Shown here one piece after another: positions 12,303 to 25,482 of a stretch of 64,000 nucleotides of DNA. The notes beneath the pieces were generated by a model. It worked only from the letters and a program-made list of their open reading frames with translations. It ran no database searches and was not told where the DNA came from. Location: NCBI GenBank assembly GCA_947685225.1, contig CANTUV010000076.1, forward strand, positions 4,216,001 through 4,280,000, in the 5' to 3' direction. Both the position numbers and the translations under genes were made by a program. The stretch is from Garcia nutans. Taxonomy: Eukaryota > Streptophyta > Magnoliopsida > Malpighiales > Euphorbiaceae. Within the stretch, counting starts at the first letter, position 1. Each line of letters opens with the position of its first letter.

Positions 12303-15300
12303 GATTTTTGAGAAAAAATTCACGAGTCAGAAAATTAGATATACTATTATTTTCTCCTTTAATAAATTTTATATCAAAATAAAAAATACTTAAAATAGCT
12401 TGTCATCTTGCAAAAATCTATTTTAAGGTAAAATTTTTAATATCTTTTTGCAAAACTTCTTTTGTAAAACTTCTTCTTTTGCATTTGACATATCAGCACA
12501 CAATTCATTTTCAATTTGAGCCTTAATTTGGTCCATTTTATTTTTTACAAAGTCTGTCTTTAATTGTTTATTTATTTTTTATAATTGATAATTTTCCTTT
12601 AAATTACAAAGTTATTCAGATTTTGCTTTTATTATTGTATATATTTCTAATTCATAAATAGAATGCGCTTTAAGTAAATTTAAATTCTTTTTTTAGGTTT
12701 TTCTATAAATGAAAAATATTTTTTTAATTTTTTATTTTAAAGGTTATATTATCATCTTTTACTAAATAAGGAGGTATGCCTAAAATCACCATATATTGCA
12801 TATCAGTTAAAATAAATATATTTTTTATTTCTAATTTTTTATTTATAATTGATGCTTCTGTTTTACCAAGAATATTCATTTTAGATTTATTTGCTGAAGA
12901 TAATTTTTCTCTAGTGTTTTCCCAAAATCACTTCGGTACTAAACTAGATTTTATACAATTTAAATCTACTCCTGTATCAAATAAGGCTATAGTATCTATA
13001 ATATAATTTTTAAAAAATTTTAATTTTATTGTTATTAAATATTTTCTAGAAGTTATTTTATGTAATAAAAATATAAAATTTTTAGGTACTTCATCTTTAT
13101 CTATTATACTAATTTCATTTTTATCACTATTATTATTATTATTTTTATCAATATCTTCTTTTTGTTTTTCTTCTTCGTCAGAGGATTCAGAAGAAGTAGG
13201 ATATTTTTCTAATAATGATTTTAATTGTTCTATATCATTTTATTATTTTATTTTTTAATTCAACTTTTATTTCTTTAATTTTCTTTTATAAATCATTTAT
13301 TGTAGATTTATTTTTTATTTGCTTATTTTTATTTAATAGTATTATTAAATTATAAGTCTGTTTACTTATACTAGATAATACAGAAGATTTAAGTTCTTCA
13401 TTTGTTTCACTAAAATTGTCTAATATTTTATTTAAAATTTTTTCTTGCGTCTTAAGGTCACTTATATGTTTTACTAATTTTAAAAAGGATTCTTATTCTT
13501 TAGTTAACATATTTATTGATTTACTATTTATTTTAGAACTATTACTAGTTTTCGAATTTATTTCATCTATTTAATTTAACTCTTCAGATTCTAAGTATTC
13601 TTCAGATTTTGATTCTAAGTATAATTAATATATTTTATTTAATACAGATTTCTCTAAATTTAATTCTTAAAGTTTTTTATTAAATTTATAAAATTTAGAT
13701 GTATATCCTTTTTTACCACAATTATAACATTCTAAATCTTTATATGTTATTTTTTATTTTTAAAATTTTTTTATTATTAGAGTTCTTATATTTCTTATAT
13801 TTAGATTATAATATTCTTCTTTATCAAATTTCTTTTTATAATTCTTTTTATAAGATTTTTATAAGGTCTTTTACTTGTTGAACATTATCCTGAATATTAT
13901 TTTTTATAATTTTGAGCTATACTATAATCAAATTATTTACAGAATGATCCTAATTCTTATTTAGTTTTTCTCATTTCAAACTTTAAAGATTTTTATAAAT
14001 TTATATCTTAACAAAGTTTTAATCCTTCCATTTGAACTATACTGATCAATTGACCATAAGTCAAAAGCCTATAAGCAATTGGATTCCCAAATTCCTATTT
14101 TATATTATTTCTAACTTTCTCACCTATGAAGAAATGTAATCCTACTAAGAATTTTTTCTTCTAGAATGCCTAGTTGAAATCTTCGTTGAGCATTACCCTA
14201 GTTAAGAAAGTTATTTTATAAAATTAAAAATCACTAAGTTTTTACACCTGATGTTACTTAGTAATTTAATATTTTTATCTTTCAAATTAGTTGAATCTCT
14301 TATAAAATGAAGTGATATAGTCAGAATAAATGTTGCCACCGAATCCTGAATAGTATTACTATGTTCATTTAATTAGCCTGTGAAATCAGCTATAATTAAT
14401 TTTGCTATAGTTCTATCCAATGTATCAGTCTGTATTCTATAGGCATTAGCAGTCATAGTCATCTGTTGTACAAGACTAAAGATGTTATATTTTGATAGAT
14501 TATCTATATTCCACTCATATACTAATGAGGTATTATATTTATATTGAGATAATATATTAAGCCTTTCTATAATACCATGGTCTGGTGCAGATATTCTAGG
14601 TACTATAGACTGACTGTGAGTTATATTGTTTATTTGAGGAGTTGCTATTTTATTGAAGGATTCAAGATCTTCAGTATCAGGACTGAAATTTTCTCCTATT
14701 TCTGAATCTTGATCCTGTGTGACTATACTAATTATTTTATACTGGGGTGTATCTTGAACAACTTCTTTTGACTCAGAAGTTGACTCAATTTTACTAAGCT
14801 GATCTTTAATTGTTTTAATGAAGTCAGAGTCCTTAGATTGTTTAACTTCTTGTAGGACTGTCTTAGAAATCTCAAAAGGTTTAAAGACATGGATTTTTAA
14901 TTTTTTTTTATCAGAAGTTTCTTTATCAAGTTTTATTATTTCTTTATCTTTTATAGATTTTTTCATTCTATTTAACTATTGTCCTATACTATGTAGATGT
15001 GCATTACTAAAATTATTTTACTCTAATATTTTTATATTCGGATCATCCTCTGCTACTATTTTAAATGGTGTAATTTTTATTTCATTATCTCTATGCATAA
15101 ATATACTAGCAGTTTTAGGTGGATGTTTACTTTGTATGATTTTATCTTTTACTTTCCATTATGTTTCTTCATTCTTAGTTATTATAGAATTTATTTATTT
15201 TTTATAAATCTTTTTATACCAATGAAAGAATTTTATTGAAATCTCATTTTGTTTTCAAAATTAGTATATTTTGTTTTTAATTCTTTAAATTTATGTTCTT

Positions 15301-16613
15301 TATAAAATTTTACCATTTTATTCTGATTTTTAGTTGTTGTAATTTTTCATAAAACTTATCTTCATTAAAAATAAATTATTTATTGATTACATTTAATTCT
15401 CTATCTATGTTAGCTACATTTTCAGTAATGGATGAAGCTGTAGGTGACATAGATGGAGAATGTGATAAATCTCCATATTGAGATTGATTTAACCTAGGGT
15501 TTGGAGCCATTGGATTTAATTCATTTGGATCAACATACAGAGGTTGTGGTACAACTCTACTGTAGTTTGTACCTTTCATTTTATGACAAGATTTAGGTAT
15601 ATTAGATGTAGAATACCTGAATTTTACAAAAGTTTGCAATATTGATTTAGGGTTTGGTTCATGATAAGAAGAATATATAACAGAAGGTAATTGTGATGCT
15701 CTTCCTAAATTTATTGTTGAAGTAGAAGAAGAAGTATTAAAATACCTACTGCTTATATTTCGTCTACTAAATTTTAATTTTACTTCACCATCTTTATACT
15801 GTTCTATCTGACTAATATTTATATTAGACTTTACAGTTTTTCGGAACTGCTCCTTCTAAAATCTATTCATCAGGAAGGGAGATGTCCTTCCACTGTATGA
15901 TTTTAGAAATCATAGTGTTGGCTTTACTAAGATCTTTTTGAAGAAACTTGGTTTTTCTAGATTTATGTTGCATTTTATATTTAGTAGCAAAGACAGATAT
16001 CATTGCTTTATATTTTATTTTATAGATTAATGTTATAAGAATTGATCCTTTTAACATTTTATAATTATGGATTTTAATTTCTAATACTATACTTTTTAAA
16101 ATATTAGAGTCATTTAAAGACACTGTAATATCAGGATGGATATCAAAGTTGATAAGTCCTTGACTTAGACTAGTCCCTATAAATCTTAAGAGAGAGTCTT
16201 GAAAGTTTATAAACCTAGCATCTCTGACAACTATTAATATACTAGTATTTAGTCCTTCTCTTGTCAAAGGTTTTATACCAATTTATACTAATCCTATATA
16301 TATATATATGTATTTATATTTTTATCTTTATGATATTTTAAGGATTCATAAGATAACAATGTAATTCTTTCAAAATGTTTACTCAACTATATATGTCTTT
16401 CTTTTGTTTTAATTGTATAATCAGTTTTAAAAATATTTATTTTTAAAATTTTATAAATTTATTCTTTATCTACTTTGGGTATGTTCCAATCATCTATTGC
16501 TTTATGAAAATTTTCTAAAATTACTTCATTTCTATTTACTATCCGTTTAATTTCTGATGATTCAGAATTATCTGATTTAGTTGTACTAGCATATTTACAT
16601 AAAAAAGTTGTAT
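12292..16613 (-). pseudogene. ORF1 remnant of copy C, lacking the RT core
   Basis: Reading 3' to 5' on the plus strand: the movement-protein module has an uninterrupted stretch at 15,863-16,267 (134 codons), the linker at 15,376-15,639, capsid-like parts at 14,373-14,966 and about 13,900-14,330, a knuckle near 13,700-13,730, an acidic tail at about 13,350-13,640, and a protease near 12,780-12,985 that keeps a DTG triad followed by V-D. At about 12,487 the segment preceding RT joins directly to the end of RNase H, removing some 1.2 kb. The ATG used in copy B is ATA here (16,611-16,613). Many stops and frameshifts occur. Confidence 0.8.
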
Positions 16614-16829
16614 TTTTAATTTTTGAAAAATAGTTTAAAAGTGATTTCTAAGATTTTAAAAGCGACCACTGACTTACTGCCCTACAAAGCCTATCATCTC
16701 GGCTAACAACGAGACTTACCGCATATTCAAATTTCTAATCAAAGATCACACTCTTAATACTACATGTCAAAAGTTAAAAATAAAATCTTCTTTATATACT
16801 TCTACTACCACCCCAAAAATCTTATACCA

Positions 16830-18006
16830 GCAAAACTTAAGGATCTTTGACAAGGGGGATGAAATAATTTTAAAAGGAATAATAAAATAATAAACTGTTA
16901 GGCAACATAATATAGATATATAAACAGATTAATTAAAACAATAAATAAGAAACAGAATGTAAAAGACTATGTTAAAAACATATATAAAGACAAATGATGA
17001 TTTAAGAAACAACTTCCATTCAGTATCACAGAACGTTTCCGCCTCAAGTGTTAGAAGTTTCTTAAATATGCATTAATGATACCATATATTAAAATAAATT
17101 ACAGAAATAATTTAAAAGCATATATTAAAAACATATAAAATTATATAAAGAATAATTTTGTATATTAAGTCTAGAATATTTTAATCAATACATACTCTTA
17201 TGTCTATATTTTTTAGTATACCTAGTTATACTATCTCTGGTATAAATATACGGATCCCGTATAAGTATACAACGTAGAATATAGAGAGGAGAAAGACAGA
17301 AAAGGATAGAATATGGAGGTCCTTTTCAGTCTGTAAGTAGTGCATATATAATTTCTGATGTTTTAGTTCCAGATCAAGCTCAACTTGCACGTTTTTTGCT
17401 TGCAAGAACTAGAACTGAGCATACTTATAAAATGAAATGAGAGATGAGATAAATATAAAATATAAATTTATTTAATTGAAATAACAATACAGAATAAAAA
17501 CTTTTAAATTTAAAATACAAAATATGAATTATAAGTTATAAACTAAGACTACCTTATACAAGGAGATCAATAGGTGTGGAGTACAGAACTGGAAGAATAG
17601 TGAATGAAGGAAGAAGGGAGGTGAGAAGCTAGAACTAGGCTAAGAGGTTCTCTAATGTCTTCTGTGTTGAGAGAGAAGTGTTTCGGATCCCCCTTTACCT
17701 TCAGAATGAGCTTCATTATATAGACAGAGGCTTTAAAATTCCACTGTTCTTGTCACATGCTTTGGCACTGTAGAGGAATAGTAACTTTTTGCTTTTACTG
17801 TACCTTCACGCGTTCGAAACTGTGAATGAATAGTACCTTGTTGGAGGTACTGTTTGCTTTACTGTTGGGAACTGTGGATGAACAGTTCTTCTAACTTTAC
17901 TGTTGGTTTTCCTCTGGTGAATACTGTTGATGAACAGTATCTTGTCAGTGGGCACCGTCTTTATTGACTTTAACAATCTGAGTGGAGAAATTAGGTTTCT
18001 CCTGCC
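16830..18006 (-). promoter_or_regulatory. Viral intergenic region, copy D
   Basis: This is the inverted counterpart of the copy E intergenic region. A TATA box (TATATAA on the minus strand, 17,716-17,722) lies downstream of four palindromic TGTT[CT]ATCCACAG-like motifs between about 17,770 and 17,945. The gcgtga block is at about 17,807-17,815. The remaining 0.9 kb is the presumed leader/terminal redundancy and contains no coding signal. Confidence 0.65.
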
Positions 18007-19680
18007 TTTAATCAGATGAATCTGAGTCAGATTCAACTTCTGACTCAATTTTCTTTTTACTTTTCTTTTCTTTTCTTTTTCTTTTTCTTTTTCTTTTCTT
18101 TTTTCTTTTTCTTTTCTTTTTTCTTTATCTTTTCTCTTTTCTCTTTTTCTTTTTCTTTATTCTTTTTCATTTTACCTTTACTTTTCACTCTGATGGGAGA
18201 CAATATACCATAGCAATCATCCTCATTACTGGGACAGTAATTCGAGTCAGATGTCTCGGTGGAAGATGATGTCATGGATGATGTAGAGGAATCCGAAGAA
18301 GAGGAAGGAGATTTTCTTCTTCTGGATGAGGCTTTAGAAACTTTAGTTTGGGCTTTATTTGAAGATCCAGCAGAGCAGGTTCTACTGGGCTTAACGGGCT
18401 CAGATGTTGAGGGAAGAGACCCAACCATCTGTTCCATTAAGGCTTTATATTCTTCTGCAGTCTTGGCAGCTGCAAGAAAGGCAATATTCTGGGCTCTTTG
18501 AGCTCCAAAAGAGACAGATAGCTTTAGGTCAAGACCATTGTAGCTTCTCTTCAGGAGCCATGCTTTAACAGTCTCCTTAATGGTAGAGTTGCGAAAGGCA
18601 GTCCACCACTTGACTTTAGACTTCCTTAATACAACAGGGATATTGGTACCTGGAACAATAGATGATTCAAAGTACCACTGATATACCCAAGGTATATTGA
18701 AAGTCAAACAAAAGAGAAGAAGAGGAGGAAAATTCTTCTAATAAGGATTAGGGTTTAAGTGAGCTTTATAATGCTGGTAAGCTAACTGTACCTCTTGTGG
18801 GAGACAACGGTCTTCATTACCACAGAAATACCACCAGTCAACAAACCAGGATGGGAGGTTGTTTATCTTTATATTGGTTTCACAATAGATTAGCCAGGAA
18901 TGGGTTTTACCAGGGTTTTGGAAAAACAGGGCTTTAGTCCAGGCTACTATATAGTCCCAATAGTTATATGAGGAACAACATGATAAAGAAGGAAGGGTTT
19001 TAAGTTGCACCGGAATGTGCAAAGGTCTTCCCATTCAGAAAGATGGAGAATTTTCTTTATTTTAAAAGAAGAATAGGCTATAACAGCCTTATCTTGCTGA
19101 CTATAATTGTGCTTTAAAAATAAAGAACCTGAATCCACAAGAATATGTAGATAATATTCTTGAGGTTTTGAAAATTCTTTTGGTTTAAAAAACCATCCTT
19201 TAGGGTATACAGTTTCAATTATAGACCATGGGTTTAGCTGAGCAGACCCAAAATCAGTAATTAATTCTGTAGACCAAAATTTTTATTGTGCCAAAAGGTT
19301 TTTGACTTTAAAGGAAAATTTGAAGAAACAATTTGAGTTGAAGAGTTTGAAACATTCAACTAATTTTTAGAAACATTTTGAGTTAGGGTTTTTGAAGATT
19401 GACCTAACTCTGTTTTAAAAGGGATTAAAGAATTCATACCTGGGGCTTCAAGAGGCGGGAAGCCCATTTTTGCAAGAGCTTTAATGACTTCTGGAGATTG
19501 GGCCAGCTGAGAGACCCATATATCCATTTTAGCTTTCTCATCTTCTGCTTGGACAGCATCAGCCCAAGACTTTATAGTTTTAGGGTTTGCAATACTATCT
19601 GAATGATCAGATAGGGCTTTAGGAGAGTCATCTTTAAGGGTTTCCTTTTCTTTATTGGCTGTTTTCTTTTTTCTCCCCAT
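18007..19680 (-). pseudogene. Second ORF (function unknown) of copy D
   Basis: The ATG at 19,680 overlaps the ORF1 end by 29 nt, as in copy E. The product would have a basic N-terminus, a KSWADAV segment, a Trp-rich centre (FVDWWYF near 18,830), a serine block (about 18,250-18,310) and a long Lys/Glu tract (18,055-18,170) ending in an acidic SDSDSSD tail before TAA at 18,007-18,009. Lesions include an in-frame TAG at 19,360, at least one frameshift before 19,138, a TAG at 18,738 and a stop at 18,057 in the Lys tract. I recognise no domain of known function. Confidence 0.75.
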
Positions 19681-22600
19681 GATTCTTGAGAAGGAATTCA
19701 CGAGTAAGGAAATCAGGTAAACTATTGTTTTCTCCTTTAATAAACTCAATATCAAAATCAAAAATACTTAAAATAGCTTGCCATCTAGTAAAAATTTGTT
19801 TTGAGGCAAGGTTTTTAACATCCTTTTGCAAAACATCTTTAGCACTTTTACAATCAATTCTCAATAGAAATTTTTGATTTAATAAATCAGATTGAAATTT
19901 TGAAATACATAAAATGATACTCAAAATCTCTTTCTTTATAGTTGAATAGTTTAATTGGGTTGGGCTCCAATGTCCTGAATAGAATTGGACTATGGCTTCT
20001 CTACCCTCTTTAACCTGTTTTAAAATCCCACCAAAGCCTATATCTGATGCATCAATCTCTACTATTTTGGAGGCTAAGGGATCAGCTATATGTAGGCAAG
20101 GAATAGTTCTAACTAAGTCTTTAACTTGTCTAACTATGCCAGAATGGACTTCAGTCCATGGACCTGGATTTTTCTTTAATCTATCATGCAGAGGTTTAAT
20201 AGTTCTATTTAGGTTGGGAAAGAATTCTATAACATAATTCAGACAACCTAAAAATCTTTGTAACTGAGCTTTATTAATAATCTGATCAGGAAACTTATCC
20301 CCAAAGGCTAAGTTTCTTTCTATAGGTTCTATGATTCCCTGTTCTATATAATGTCCTAAGAACCTAATCTTAGTTTGAAACAGAGACATCTTCGTTTTAC
20401 TTAATACTAAACCATTATGTTTTATTACCATAAAAAATGTTTTTAAATGTTTAAAATGTTCTTCTATAGTTGTTGAATATATTAAAACATCATCAATATA
20501 AACAATACAAAATTTAGTGTAAGGGTTAAAAATATCATTCATCACTCTCTGAAACTCAGAGGGTGTATTCTTTAAACCAAAAGGCATAACATTCCATTCA
20601 TACTGTCCAAATGGAACAGTGAATGCAGTCTTATACCTATCTTTAGGGTTAATCTGAATTTGCCAAAAACCATATTTCATATCAAATTTACTAAAAATAT
20701 TTGCTTTATATAATCTTCCTAATAAATCTTTTTTATTTGGAATAGGGTACCTAATCCATTTTAAAGCTTTATTTAAAGGTTTATAATTTATTACTAATCT
20801 AGGTGCTCCTCTTTCTATTTCAGAGGCCTTGTTTACATAGAATGCAGCACAAGACCAAGGGCTTCTAGATTTAGTTATTAATCCTTTATTTTCTAAATCA
20901 TTTATTTCTTTTTTACAAAATTCAATTAAATCGGGCGCCATCTGAATGGGCCTAGCTTTAGTTGTAATAGACTTTTCATCAAAGCCTATTTCATAAGGTA
21001 AATCAACCATATGTTGCTTTCTATTCCAGAATGCATTTGGAATATCAGCACACAAATCTTTTTCTATTTGAGATTTTAATTTATTAATTTTATCTTGTGT
21101 AAATTTATTGTTTAACTGTTCATTTATTTTTTGTAAATGATAATTATTTTTTAAGTTACAAAGTTGTTCAGACTTTGCTTTTATAAGTGCATTTATTTGT
21201 AATTCATTTATTGAATGAGCCTTTAAAAGATTTAAATTCCTCTTTTTAGGTTTCTCTAAAAATGGAAAAATTATCTTTTGTTTTCTAACTTTAAAACTTA
21301 TACTATCATCATTTACTAAATAAGGTGTTATCAAATTCATAAATGGTGTTCTTAAGATTACCATATGAAGAATGTTGGTTAAGATAAATATATTCTTTAT
21401 TTCTAAATTTTTATCTATAATTGATGCTTCTGCTTTACCAAGTATATTTAGTTTAGATTTATTTGCTGCTGATAAATTTCATTAGTTTGTTGCCAAAATC
21501 TTTTTGGTACTAAACTAGGTTTAATGCAGTTTAAATAAGCTCCTGTATCAAACAATGTTATAGTTCTATATTATAATTATCTGAAAATTTTAATTTTAAT
21601 TTTATTAAATATTTTCTGGATGTTATTTCATGCAACATAAAAATTAAATTATCAGGAATTTTATCTTTATTAATTAAACTAATTTCATTATCAGTTTCTT
21701 TACCATTTATCTGTTCAATATCTTCTTCAGCTTCTTCATCAGAAGAAGAAGTTGAGTTCATTAAAGATTTTATTATTTGTGAATCTTGTTCTTGTTTATT
21801 TTTTAGTTCTTTTAATTCTAATTTAATTTCTTTAATTTTCTTTTGCAAATCATTTATGGTTGGTTTATTTTTTACTATTTTATTTTTATTTAGTATTGTA
21901 GTTAAATCATATGTTTGCTTACTAGTGCTAGGTAATATTGAATTTTTAAGTTTATCATTTTCTAATATTTTATTTAGCATTTTTTCTTGAATTTTAGGAT
22001 CACTTATATATTTTATTGCTTCTAATATAGACTCTTGTTCTTTAGTTAATACATTTAATGATTTACTACTATATTCAGAACTTGATTCTGATTCTATATC
22101 ATCTATTTGATTTATTTCTTCAGAGTCTGAATAATCTTCAGAATCTGAATAGTCTAAATATAATTCATAAATTTTGTTTAATACAGAATCTTCTAAATTT
22201 AATTCTTGTAATTTTTTATCAAATTTACAAAATCTTGATGTGTGGCCTTTCCTACCACATTTATAACATGTTAAATCTTTATATGATGTAAATTTTTTAT
22301 CTTTTTGTTTATATGGTTTTCTACTAGGTTTTCTATATTTGTAAGGCTTATAAGGTTTCTGTTTTTTATAATAATCATCTTTATCAAGCTTTTTATTGTA
22401 GCTCTTTTTGTGATATTTTTTATAAGGTTTTTTATATTTTCTTGTAGTAGAACATTGTCCATTACAATCTTTATGTTTCTATGTTATGCTATAATCAAAT
22501 TGTTTACAGAAAGAACCTAATTCTTGTTTAGTCTTTCTCATTTCATATTTTAATGATTTTTGAAGTTTTATATCTTGACAAAGTTTTAATCCTTCCTTTT

Positions 22601-23338
22601 GAACTATACTAAACAGTTGTCCATAGGTCAATAGGTCATAAGGAATAGGGTTTCCAAATTCCTGTTTTATATGGTTCCTAACTTTTTCTCCTAAGAAGAA
22701 GGGTAATCCTGCTAAGAATTTTTCTTTCCAGAAAGCCTGGTTAGAATCTTCTCTAAGCATTATCCTAGTTAGGAAAGTTGTTTTATAAAATTGAAAATCA
22801 CTAAGTTTCTTACATCTAAGGTTACTTAGTAATTCTGCATTTTTATCTTTTAAATGAGTAGGATCACCTATAAAATAAAGTGATATAATCAAGATTAGTG
22901 TTGCCACAGCATCTTGAATAGTATCACCAAGCTTATCTAATATAGGTATTCCATCTTCATAAGTTTTTACTGCATTTAAAATTTCTAAATGTTGTTCATC
23001 AGTGAGATGATTATCCCACCAACCTTTAAGTTGTCCTGTAAAGCCAGCTATAAGAAGTTCAGCTATAGTTCTATCTGAAGTTCCTGTTTAAGTTCTATAA
23101 GCATTAGCAGCCATTGTCATTTGTTGCAAAAGACTCAGAATATTGTATTCTGATAGGCTATCAATATTCCATTCATAGACAGAAGAGGCATTATATTTAT
23201 ATTGTGATAGGATATTTGGTCTATCTGTTATACCTAAGTCTGGGGCTGACATTCTAGGTACTATAGATTGATTATATGTTATACGATTTATTTGTGGCTC
23301 TAGGGCTTTACTAAAGGTTTCAATATCTTCAGATTCGG
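19652..23338 (-). pseudogene. ORF1 remnant of copy D (CP-PR-RT-RH)
   Basis: The capsid-like module (about 22,480-23,240) is followed by a textbook CCHC knuckle, CYKCGRKGHTSRFC (about 22,228-22,268), an acidic serine-rich stretch, a protease with DTGAY (near 21,545), RT with YIDDVLIY (near 20,490-20,515) and RNase H with a DASDIGFGG motif (near 20,050). The stretch 19,652-21,364 is open for 570 codons. In-frame stops at 23,088 and 22,479 and single-base losses in the protease near 21,480 and 21,565 break the polyprotein. The movement protein is absent, so this is a truncated, inactive gene despite the intact-looking RT. Confidence 0.85.
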
Positions 23339-23343
23339 GTTGA

Positions 23344-25482
23344 GATATTGAACAGATAAATGGTAAAGAAACTGATAATGAAGAAGCTGAAGTAGAAGAA
23401 GCTGAAGTAGATATTGAACAAATAAATGGTAAAGAAACTGATAATGAAATTAGTTTAATTAATAAAGATAAAATTCCTGATAATTTAATTTTTATGTTGC
23501 ATGAAATAACATCCAGAAAATATTTAATAAAAATAAAAATAAAATTTTCAGATAATTATAATATAGAAACTATAGCATTGTTTGATACAGGAGCTGATTT
23601 AAACTGCATTAAACCTAGTTTAGTACCAAAAAGATTTTGGCAACAAACTAATGAAAGTTTATCAGCAGCAAAAAAATCTAAACTAAATATACTTGGTAAA
23701 GCAGAAGCATCAATTATAGATAAAAATTTAGAAATAAAGAATATATTTATCTTAACCAACATTCATCATATGGTAATCTTAGGAACACCATTTATGAATT
23801 TGATAACAACTTATTTAGTAAATGATGATAGTATAAGTTTTAAAGTTAGAAAACAAAAGATAATTTTTCCATTTTTAGAGAAACCTAAAAAGAGGAATTT
23901 AAATCTTTTGAAGGCTCATTCAATAAATGAATTACAAATAAATGCACTTATAAAAGCAAAGTCTGAACAACTTTGTAACTTAAAAAATAATTATCATTTA
24001 CAAAAAATAAATGAACAGTTAAACAATAAATTTACACAAGATAAAATTAATAAATTAAAATCTCAAATAGAAAAAGATTTGTGTGCTGATATTCCAAATG
24101 CATTCTGGAATAGAAAGCAACATATGGTTGATTTACCTTATGAAATAGGCTTTGATGAAAAGTCTATTACAACTAAAGCTAGGCTCATTCAGATGGCGCC
24201 CGATTTAATTGAATTTTGTAAAAAAGAAATAAATGATTTAGAAAATAAAGGATTAATAACTAAATCTAGAAGCCCTTGGTCTTGTGCTGCATTCTATGTA
24301 AACAAGGCCTCTGAAATAGAAAGAGGAACACCTAGATTAGTAATAAATTATAAACCTTTAAATAAAGCTTTAAAATGGATTAGGTACCCTATTCCAAATA
24401 AAAAAGATTTATTAGGAAGATTATATAAAGCAAATATTTTTAGTAAATTTGATATGAAATCTGGTTTTTGGCAAATTCAGATTAACCCTAAAGATAGGTA
24501 TAAGACTGCATTCACTGTTCCATTTGGACAGTATGAATGGAATGTTATGCCTTTTGGTTTAAAGAATGCACCCTCTGAGTTTCAGAGAGTGATGAATGAT
24601 ATTTTTAACCCTTACACTAAATTTTGTATTGTTTATATTGATGATGTTTTAATATATTCAACAACTATAGAAGAACATTTTAAACATTTAAAAACATTTT
24701 TTATGGTAATAAAACATAATGGTTTAGTATTAAGTAAAAAGAAGATGTCTCTGTTTCAAACTAAGATTAGGTTCTTAGGACATTATATAGAACAAGGAAT
24801 CATAGAACCTATAGAAAGAAACTTAGCCTTTGAGGATAAGTTTCCTGATCAGATTATTAATAAAGCTCAGTTACAAATATTTTTAGGTTGTCTGAATTAT
24901 GTTATAGAATTCTTTCCCAACCTAAATAGAACTATTAAACCTCTGCATGATAGATTAAAGAAAAACCCAGGTCCATGGACTGAAGTCCATTCTGGCATAG
25001 TTAGACAAGTTAAAGACTTAGTTAGAACTATTCCTTGCCTACATATAGCTGATCCCTTAGCCTCCAAAATAGTAGAGACTGATGCATCAGATATAGGCTT
25101 TGGTGGGATTTTAAAATAGGTTAAAGAGGGTAGAGAAGCCATAGTCCAATTCTATTCAGGACATTGGAGCCCAACCCAATTAAACTATTCAACTATAAAG
25201 AAAGAGATTTTGAGTATCGTTTTATGTATTTCAAAATTTCAATCTGATTTATTAAATCAAAAATTTCTATTGAGAATTGATTGTAAAAGTGCTAAAGATG
25301 TTTTGCAAAAGGATGTTAAAAACCTTGCCTCAAAACAAAATTTTGCTAGATGGCAAGCTATTTTAAGTATTTTTTATTTTGATATTGAGTTTATTAAAGG
25401 AGAAAATAATAGTTTACCTGATTTCCTTACTCGTGAATTCCTTCTCAGGAATCATGGGGAGAAAAAAGAAAACAGCCAATAA
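23344..25482 (+). pseudogene. ORF1 remnant of copy E (PR-RT-RH)
   Basis: The frame is open from the acidic segment at the left edge. The protease has DTGADL (near 23,584), RT has FDMKSGFWQIQ (near 24,450) and YIDDVLIY (near 24,640-24,660), and RNase H starts with DASDIGFGG (near 25,080). A single in-frame TAG at 25,117-25,119 lies in RNase H; otherwise the frame runs to TAA at 25,480-25,482. At its left end a glutamate-rich segment is partly duplicated (23,345-23,450). The capsid and movement modules are missing. The gene overlaps ORF2 by 29 nt. Confidence 0.87.

Larger units (their letters stand above)
11932..16829 (-). mobile_element. Endogenous caulimovirid copy C (older lineage, RT deleted)
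   Basis: On the minus strand this copy runs from the primer-site region (16,824-16,829) through leader, ORF1 and the first 370 bp of ORF2, ending at the tail-to-tail junction with copy B near 11,931. The whole RT core is missing. It is the same lineage as A and B by its ORF2 start. At its 5' end it is joined to copy D, which belongs to the other lineage. Confidence 0.82.
16824..23343 (-). mobile_element. Endogenous caulimovirid copy D (younger lineage, 5'-truncated)
   Basis: On the minus strand this copy starts inside the capsid module near 23,340 and runs through knuckle, protease, RT, RNase H, ORF2 and the complete intergenic region to the primer-site-like ATACCA (16,824-16,829), where copy C follows. 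The movement protein and start of ORF1 are missing. It has far fewer lesions than A-C and is nearly identical to copy E over about 5 kb, in opposite orientation. Confidence 0.87.

Noticed and set aside
18016..18213. Phe-rich plus-strand frame
   Set aside because: It is the complement of the Lys/Glu repeat tract of ORF2 in copy D; the same shadow appears opposite copy E at 26,943-27,170.
18259..18501. Acidic plus-strand frame
   Set aside because: It lies antisense to the serine-rich part of ORF2 in copy D, and its mirror appears at 26,635-26,877.
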